Source of the DNA: a virus
Reading direction: 5' to 3' (one strand)
Virus record (IMG/VR): IMGVR_UViG_3300006870_000029
Coordinates: 1 to 40,536 of that record
DNA length: 40,536 nucleotides
The position numbers were made by a program, and so were the translations under genes. Below are positions 36,299-40,536 of the stretch, in pieces. The notes below the pieces were generated by a model. The model saw only the letters and a program-made list of their open reading frames with translations, was not told the DNA's origin and ran no database searches. Position 1 is the first letter of the stretch. Each line of letters opens with the position of its first letter.

Positions 36299-37846
36299 TT
36301 AAACTAGAGGATCACTCAGATTGCTCTTCGTGACCACAATGTCAATCAAATCAGCCACGCCAGAAACACGCACACCAACAGTAGCTTTAACTAGACCAGT
36401 CGCAAGCTGCGAGTTGGGGTTGTTGGTGGCATTAACCGAAACCGTGTAACCCGGATCAATTTGTGCACCTTCAATATCAAACGCAGCATACAGACCATCC
36501 TGAAGAGCGATCGGCTGAAGGAAGTTCTTGATTGAAGAACGAATGTTTGCAAAGAGGTTGCCTCGTGCATCAATCGTGGAGAAAACAAACCGTTCCATAC
36601 GATCCTCAATACCGATCACAATGTAGTTCATTGTGTCCTGCTGAGTGATGTAACGCCAGTTGGTCTCATCGTTAGAAGCCGACCGGGCACCATACACACG
36701 GATTGAGTTATTTACCTTGCGGATAGCGTTGATTCTGGCCTTATCGAGAGTTTCAGCAGTGGTAGGAGTAACGTCCTGATAAAGATCAGAAATGCCTACC
36801 GCTGAAGAAATCACACCGGCACCGGCACGCCACGGACCGCCCGCCGCATCAACCGCTTTAGCTCTAGCAGCCGCAGCGTAACTTTCCGGAGAAATGTTGA
36901 TCGTGGAAGTCGTAACAGTTGACTCACCCGTCGCAAGCTCAGCAGAGTTAGGTGAAGTAACCTTAATGTGTGGCCAGTAGAAAGCCATGCACTTAGCGTT
37001 TGCGTCAGAGTAGTACGATGAAACGCTGGTCTTAGCCGTAGCTGACGAATCACCCAGGGTGAAAGCACAAAGGGCAATACGGTTGTTGTTAGCAGCGTGG
37101 GTACGCAAAGCGTCCCAAACCGCAGTACCAGTGTAACCCGGAGCTGCAACAGCGCCACTCTTAAGGTTCACGCTGAAGCACGTTGACACATCCGGATCGG
37201 AATCGAATGTACCATCAAGCGCATCCACGATGTGATCCGCTGTGACTGCCGTACCATCTGACCCTCCAGAAAGGTTCGTGTCAGCAAGCGAATCTGGGTC
37301 ATTCGATGAAGTTGCGTCGTCAGCAGCAACGATCAGATGACTGACCGTTGAAGAGTTGACGAACGAAACAGCATCATCAACATCCACAAGATCACGACTA
37401 GACAGAAGAAGTGTGCTATCTAGCGAAATCTTAAGCCGGAAATAACCGGAAAGAATGTTGCTGTCATCGCTGTTGTTCTCAACAGCGACAGAAAGGTTGT
37501 TGCCCCAAGCGCCCTTGTTCTTTGACGTAAGCGTCATAGTAGCAGAACCGCTTGAATCGTTCAACGTAATCGAAGAAGTCGCCGCATCGTCCGCATCATA
37601 GTTGATCGCACGGAACACATAGCAACGAGAACCGCCCTCATCAAAGAAGGTCTTCACGTGGGAATACATATTCCCTGACTGGTAGTTACCATAGTAGGTC
37701 GTGTAGTCGCTGAAGCTGCGAAGGAGCGTAGGCTCAGTCGTTGATCCACGCTCAGCAGTGCCAACCATAAACACCTGTCCAGCCACATTGTTAGTAGTGC
37801 CCACAGGACCAGTACGCACTGCAGTGGTGACATTAACTCCCGGCAT
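36299..37846 (-). CDS. Contractile tail sheath protein
   Basis: A 515-residue protein starting MPGVNVTTAVRTGPVGTTNN, the classic sheath start. SFSDYTTYYGNYQSGNMYSH and FFDEGGSRCYVFRA are sheath motifs, and the end (NPNSQLATGLVKATVGVRVS, then LIDIVVTKSNLSDP) is the conserved C-terminal domain that links neighbouring subunits. I use the ATG at 37846, which is 5 nt after GGAGG; an ATG at 37858 overlaps that ribosome-binding site and is unlikely. It defines the phage as a contractile-tail virus. A central domain (about 100-250) is variable and likely surface-exposed. Confidence 0.95.
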   Translation of the reverse strand: MPGVNVTTAVRTGPVGTTNNVAGQVFMVGTAERGSTTEPTLLRSFSDYTTYYGNYQSGNMYSHVKTFFDEGGSRCYVFRAINYDADDAATSSITLNDSSGSATMTLTSKNKGAWGNNLSVAVENNSDDSNILSGYFRLKISLDSTLLLSSRDLVDVDDAVSFVNSSTVSHLIVAADDATSSNDPDSLADTNLSGGSDGTAVTADHIVDALDGTFDSDPDVSTCFSVNLKSGAVAAPGYTGTAVWDALRTHAANNNRIALCAFTLGDSSATAKTSVSSYYSDANAKCMAFYWPHIKVTSPNSAELATGESTVTTSTINISPESYAAAARAKAVDAAGGPWRAGAGVISSAVGISDLYQDVTPTTAETLDKARINAIRKVNNSIRVYGARSASNDETNWRYITQQDTMNYIVIGIEDRMERFVFSTIDARGNLFANIRSSIKNFLQPIALQDGLYAAFDIEGAQIDPGYTVSVNATNNPNSQLATGLVKATVGVRVSGVADLIDIVVTKSNLSDPLV

Positions 37847-37871
37847 AATTGCCTCCATATTATTGTAGTTA

Positions 37872-37885
37872 CAATACTAGTATTG
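37872..37885. repeat. Perfect 14-bp palindrome in the sheath leader
   Basis: CAATACTAGTATTG is a perfect palindrome about 25 nt before the sheath start codon, between the promoter at 37932 and the ribosome-binding site. It could be an operator for a dimeric regulator. The surrounding gap 37859-37979 also has a short TACGC-AAA-GCGTA hairpin. Confidence 0.7.
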
Positions 37886-37931
37886 AACATGCCCTGCGGG
37901 GATACGCAAAGCGTACGCTCTATCAAATTTT

Positions 37932-37940
37932 ATTTTACCA
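37932..37940 (-). promoter_or_regulatory. Candidate extended -10 promoter for the sheath gene
   Basis: TAAAAT (37937-37932) preceded by TGG, in the 120-nt gap upstream of the sheath gene. The best -35 is TCGACT at a short 15-nt spacing. Start of transcription near 37925 would give a leader of about 80 nt carrying the palindrome. Moderate support. Confidence 0.5.
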
Positions 37941-37979
37941 TGCGAGAAGTAAAGTCGAGTGTAACTAACGTGACTACGG

Positions 37980-38195
37980 TCAAGAATCAGATTGTTTGTT
38001 TAACTTTTCACGTTCTTCTTCGATAACAGCATCCCAATCAACAGTTCCCTTGTCGTTTAAGGGAAGACTTGTGCGTTTCACAACCTCCGCATAACGGCTC
38101 AAAACCTGTTTCCGGTACTCAAGCACATCTTCACGAGTAGGGGCTACTGTGAGAGAATAGTCTCTTAGTTCTTCAAGTTCTTCTTCTGTACTCAT
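37980..38195 (-). CDS. Small acidic helical protein (71 aa)
   Basis: MSTEEELEELRDYSLTVAPT starts a protein of charged helices, ending VIEEEREKLNKQSDS. It has no membrane segment and no cysteines. It starts 4 nt after the stop of the 61-residue gene and is the last gene before the gap with the sheath promoter. Placement between the large ADP-ribosyltransferase-like protein and the sheath gene would fit a head-completion, scaffold or tail-associated role, but the sequence gives no evidence. No family recognised. Confidence 0.55.
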   Translation of the reverse strand: MSTEEELEELRDYSLTVAPTREDVLEYRKQVLSRYAEVVKRTSLPLNDKGTVDWDAVIEEEREKLNKQSDS

Positions 38196-38199
38196 ATCG

Positions 38200-38385
38200 T
38201 TAGTCTAACTCATCTAAGGTCGCAGCGGGGTCGCTGAGTAAAGAATTCTTTTTGCGAGACTTACCGTCGTCCCAAAAATCTTGACCAGTGCGTGCTTTAC
38301 GGGTGTGCCGCAACCAATAATCACTTTGTTCCCTTATCTTAGGGTCTCTTAACAGCTCTCGCCACGTTTTAGCTGATGATCTCAT
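38200..38385 (-). CDS. Small basic hypothetical protein (61 aa)
   Basis: MRSSAKTWRELLRDPKIREQ begins a highly charged protein with a WLRHTRKARTG stretch, ending DPAATLDELD. The C-terminal ATLDELD also occurs in the large upstream protein (DDMTATLDELD), perhaps by chance. It has a good ribosome-binding site (AAAGGA, 7 nt, ATG) and starts 12 nt after the large gene. Function unknown. Confidence 0.55.
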   Translation of the reverse strand: MRSSAKTWRELLRDPKIREQSDYWLRHTRKARTGQDFWDDGKSRKKNSLLSDPAATLDELD

Positions 38386-38397
38386 CTTTTATTCCTT

Positions 38398-40536
38398 TCA
38401 AGAAAATCTAGGCCACAAGCCCGTACTTAAATAAGCAAACACTGCTGCTTCCTTAATGTTGAAATTATAGCCGCCTTCAGGACGCTCCGATCTCCACGGC
38501 TTCAAAAGATCATTTGATAACCAGTTAACAGGTCTAGAGCTACCTAACACAACAATCTCAGATTCTTCACCCTGACCTAAAGAACCAGTAGTAATACGAG
38601 GATTATCAAGATATCCGATACCCATAATAAGTTGAGCAGGAACCACATCATGCTGAAGAACGTGGGTAGGCTCACCCAGTTCACCAACCTCTGCCATCTG
38701 TTCTATCCTATCGTCAGCAGTACCATACTTATTGCCAGCAAACCCCAAAGCAATCCCTATGTCGGTACTCCACGACTCCAAACCGCGAGTCACAGATGGT
38801 TCACGTCCACTAGGAAGCCCGTCGTCATCCCCAACAACATTCGGGATGTAAGTACCTCTAAACACACTAAGTTCAGTAATACCCGCATCTTCCAAGTATT
38901 TCTGTGTTGTGGAATACTGACCTCTAACCCAAGCATCAATAAACGGTGTCAGAAGTTCTTGAATTTCAAAAATTTCTTCTATACCGGCATCAATCTCTGA
39001 GGGTTCATGAGAAACATCAATATCAAACTCTTCTCCCAAAACTGTTTTAACACGTTCAGATAAGAAGTCCCAATGGAACACTTCACTTCGCGCTTCACCC
39101 CAATGGATTTGAATAGCTTTAGCAATCCGACTCCCCACCCATGCTTCATTCTCAGTCACTTCTTTTTCATACTCTCTCATTTGTGAAGGAGTAAAACCAG
39201 TAGTATCTCGTTGACGTGAAGTAATTAAATCATTTATTGCAGCAAAAATTTCATACGTTGCATCAGTACGTTGTTTACCAGAAAGAGAACCACCAAGCTC
39301 AAACGCTTCCTCTAGCTTTTTCTGCAACGGCAACAAATCATCCTCAGTAGACAATTCCGCCACCACCGTTTTTAATGCTTTCTGATCTTCCCTTAAATGC
39401 ACACCATCCACAACATCAGCCACAGGACGAGGCTTTCCTTCATGAATATCTGGAACAGAAGAGCCAGTCAAACGATCTTTATCCCAACCCGTCAGTTTTT
39501 CAGGCCCTGGAGGAAGCCCAAAATCTGGCGCAGACGAACGAACCGTATCCAACTCATCAAGCGTGGCAGTCATATCATCCACAATCGTGGGACGAGCTTC
39601 GCTTTGAACAATTTCTACAGCTTCAGGAATAGTACGCCACTCGCCCATTCCCGAAACCTGCCAACCGCGTGCCCCGTCAACTGACGGATTCACCGTAACG
39701 ACACCAACTTCATTAGGGTCAAGATCAGCGTACGCCTGATAATTAGGAGTCCAAAACAGAGGGTCGGGACGGTTCGGAACATTGTACTGCCGCCAATACG
39801 AATATTCTCTATAGAAATCTCCACGCTCTTCCATCGTAGACGGCGTAGCTGATAAAAGTCTCTTTCTCTCATTTTCTGGCATGCTCTTAGTCCAGGCAGC
39901 GATCTCCGACTTCATTCGCTCCACGGCAGCTGGCCCCGTATCGTCACGGACAGCTTCACGCATTTCATGAATACCACGAACGATCGAATCCGCAACCAAC
40001 GGGTCAGTCGTAAAGCTAATAGCGTCGGATACGCCGCCGCCCAACCCTGCAGGAACTTCACCTGATTCGTCTCTTAACTGGGCACGAGTTTTAAACCCTC
40101 CATCTTGCAAACCACTCAAACCTGTAGTTACATGTAACAATCCTTGTGGAAGGTTTTCCCACATGCCTCTCTCAGCCCTAGCGGAATAACCATACCGCTG
40201 CCACGCCTCCGACCTCTCATCATTTTCAGTACCCCAAACCTCTCTAGGGTTACCTATGTCAATCTTATTTAGTACGATAGCCCGAGTGATTTCAGCTTGC
40301 CAAGCCTTTTCGATTTCACGCCTAACTGTCATAGCCGCATCAGCGTCATCCGATGGCAGGGCATCGTAAACTGATCCAATATCAGCAAGGCCGGGTCGCT
40401 CATCTCTAGGCACGGGTAAACCATCATCAGCAATAACTTGCGTCTTAAACAACTCAGGACGCTCTCTCAATAATTCAACACCACGCTCCCATGTTACCTT
40501 CCCCTCTTCAGTATAGCCGACAGGAGGAGGCCCAGG
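38398..40536 (-). CDS. Large protein with one clear and one possible ADP-ribosyltransferase-like domain, partial
   Basis: The frame is open to the right edge (712 codons in the window), so the N-terminus is missing; a TTG at 40470 is not a convincing start. The C-terminal domain (last about 200 residues) has the R-S-E pattern of ADP-ribosyltransferases: Arg in ELSVFRGTY, SWSTDIGIALGFAGNK in the place of the STS motif, and ESEIVVLG in the place of the ExE. Near the N-terminus (about residues 130-195 of the visible part), LLHVTTGLSGLQDGGFKTRA followed by GLGGG and ISFTTDPLVADSIVRG resembles another ART-like or polymorphic-toxin-like domain (His-x-x-Thr and SFTTD). In related phages such modules are attached to capsid-associated MuF-type proteins injected with the DNA. 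Upstream identity cannot be seen. No enzymatic activity is proven. Confidence 0.7.
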   Translation of the reverse strand, partial: PGPPPVGYTEEGKVTWERGVELLRERPELFKTQVIADDGLPVPRDERPGLADIGSVYDALPSDDADAAMTVRREIEKAWQAEITRAIVLNKIDIGNPREVWGTENDERSEAWQRYGYSARAERGMWENLPQGLLHVTTGLSGLQDGGFKTRAQLRDESGEVPAGLGGGVSDAISFTTDPLVADSIVRGIHEMREAVRDDTGPAAVERMKSEIAAWTKSMPENERKRLLSATPSTMEERGDFYREYSYWRQYNVPNRPDPLFWTPNYQAYADLDPNEVGVVTVNPSVDGARGWQVSGMGEWRTIPEAVEIVQSEARPTIVDDMTATLDELDTVRSSAPDFGLPPGPEKLTGWDKDRLTGSSVPDIHEGKPRPVADVVDGVHLREDQKALKTVVAELSTEDDLLPLQKKLEEAFELGGSLSGKQRTDATYEIFAAINDLITSRQRDTTGFTPSQMREYEKEVTENEAWVGSRIAKAIQIHWGEARSEVFHWDFLSERVKTVLGEEFDIDVSHEPSEIDAGIEEIFEIQELLTPFIDAWVRGQYSTTQKYLEDAGITELSVFRGTYIPNVVGDDDGLPSGREPSVTRGLESWSTDIGIALGFAGNKYGTADDRIEQMAEVGELGEPTHVLQHDVVPAQLIMGIGYLDNPRITTGSLGQGEESEIVVLGSSRPVNWLSNDLLKPWRSERPEGGYNFNIKEAAVFAYLSTGLWPRFS

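Noticed and set aside
38202-38207. Fifth leaderless promoter (TAGACT 6 nt before the ATG at 38195)
   Set aside because: The -10 match is poor (four of six) and no -35 box lies at 16-18 nt; the bases also encode the end of the previous gene.

Overview
This window reads as a contiguous piece of a tailed, contractile-tail (myovirus-type) bacteriophage genome, cut at both ends. The evidence is a tail sheath, tail tube, frameshifted tail-assembly chaperone, tape measure, gp53-like tail protein, gpD-like hub, OB-fold spike, gp25-like wedge, gpJ and gpI-like baseplate genes and several tail fibres. Every gene is on the minus strand except one HNH endonuclease at about 18.1 kb, so transcription runs from the right edge towards base 1. 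The host cannot be read directly. Several genes look leaderless (the A of the ATG falls where transcription should start), promoters often carry an extended -10 element, and the cell-wall enzymes are a VanY-type peptidase with peptidoglycan-binding domains. This is compatible with an actinobacterial, perhaps aquatic, host, but that is inference.

Layout from right to left (direction of transcription). 40.5-38.0 kb: a large protein, cut by the edge, with a C-terminal ADP-ribosyltransferase-like domain and perhaps a second one, then two small genes. 37.9-35.8 kb: tail sheath and tube, closed by an intrinsic terminator. 35.7-28.7 kb: M15 endolysin, tail chaperone with -1 frameshift extension, a terminator-like hairpin, tape measure, gp53-like protein and hub. 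28.7-25.9 kb: spike fused to a fibre with an S74-type chaperone. 25.8-24.8 kb: lipoprotein transglycosylase and a small peptidoglycan-binding protein. 24.8-17.4 kb: nucleic-acid and regulatory block (SNase-like nuclease, wHTH, exonuclease, IMPDH/GMPR, family-A polymerase, sigma factor, HNH, tRNA, conserved MNIFV protein). 17.4-11.3 kb: wedge, J and I baseplate genes. 11.2-5.2 kb: fibre cassette. 5.2-0 kb: small metabolic and accessory genes (2OG-Fe(II) oxygenase, two CMP/dCMP deaminases, thioredoxin, small membrane proteins, a heat-shock protein remnant and a candidate structured RNA).

The structural genes make a contractile injection machine. Its hub and lysis proteins repeatedly use peptidoglycan-binding modules. 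Its fibres share sequence blocks that could allow recombination between them. The phage-encoded sigma factor and the recurring promoter form (TTGAC-like -35, about 17 nt, often TGn before a TATAAT-like -10) suggest the phage directs host RNA polymerase itself.

The points most worth following up are: the leaderless promoters, in which the -10 box ends exactly 6 nt before the ATG; a roughly 230-nt hairpin-rich region behind a perfect consensus promoter; the paired ADP-ribosyltransferase-like modules; the terminator between the chaperone and tape measure genes; the phage lipoprotein transglycosylase; and a tRNA with a Leu(UAA) anticodon but a short variable loop. Nothing here was checked against a database.
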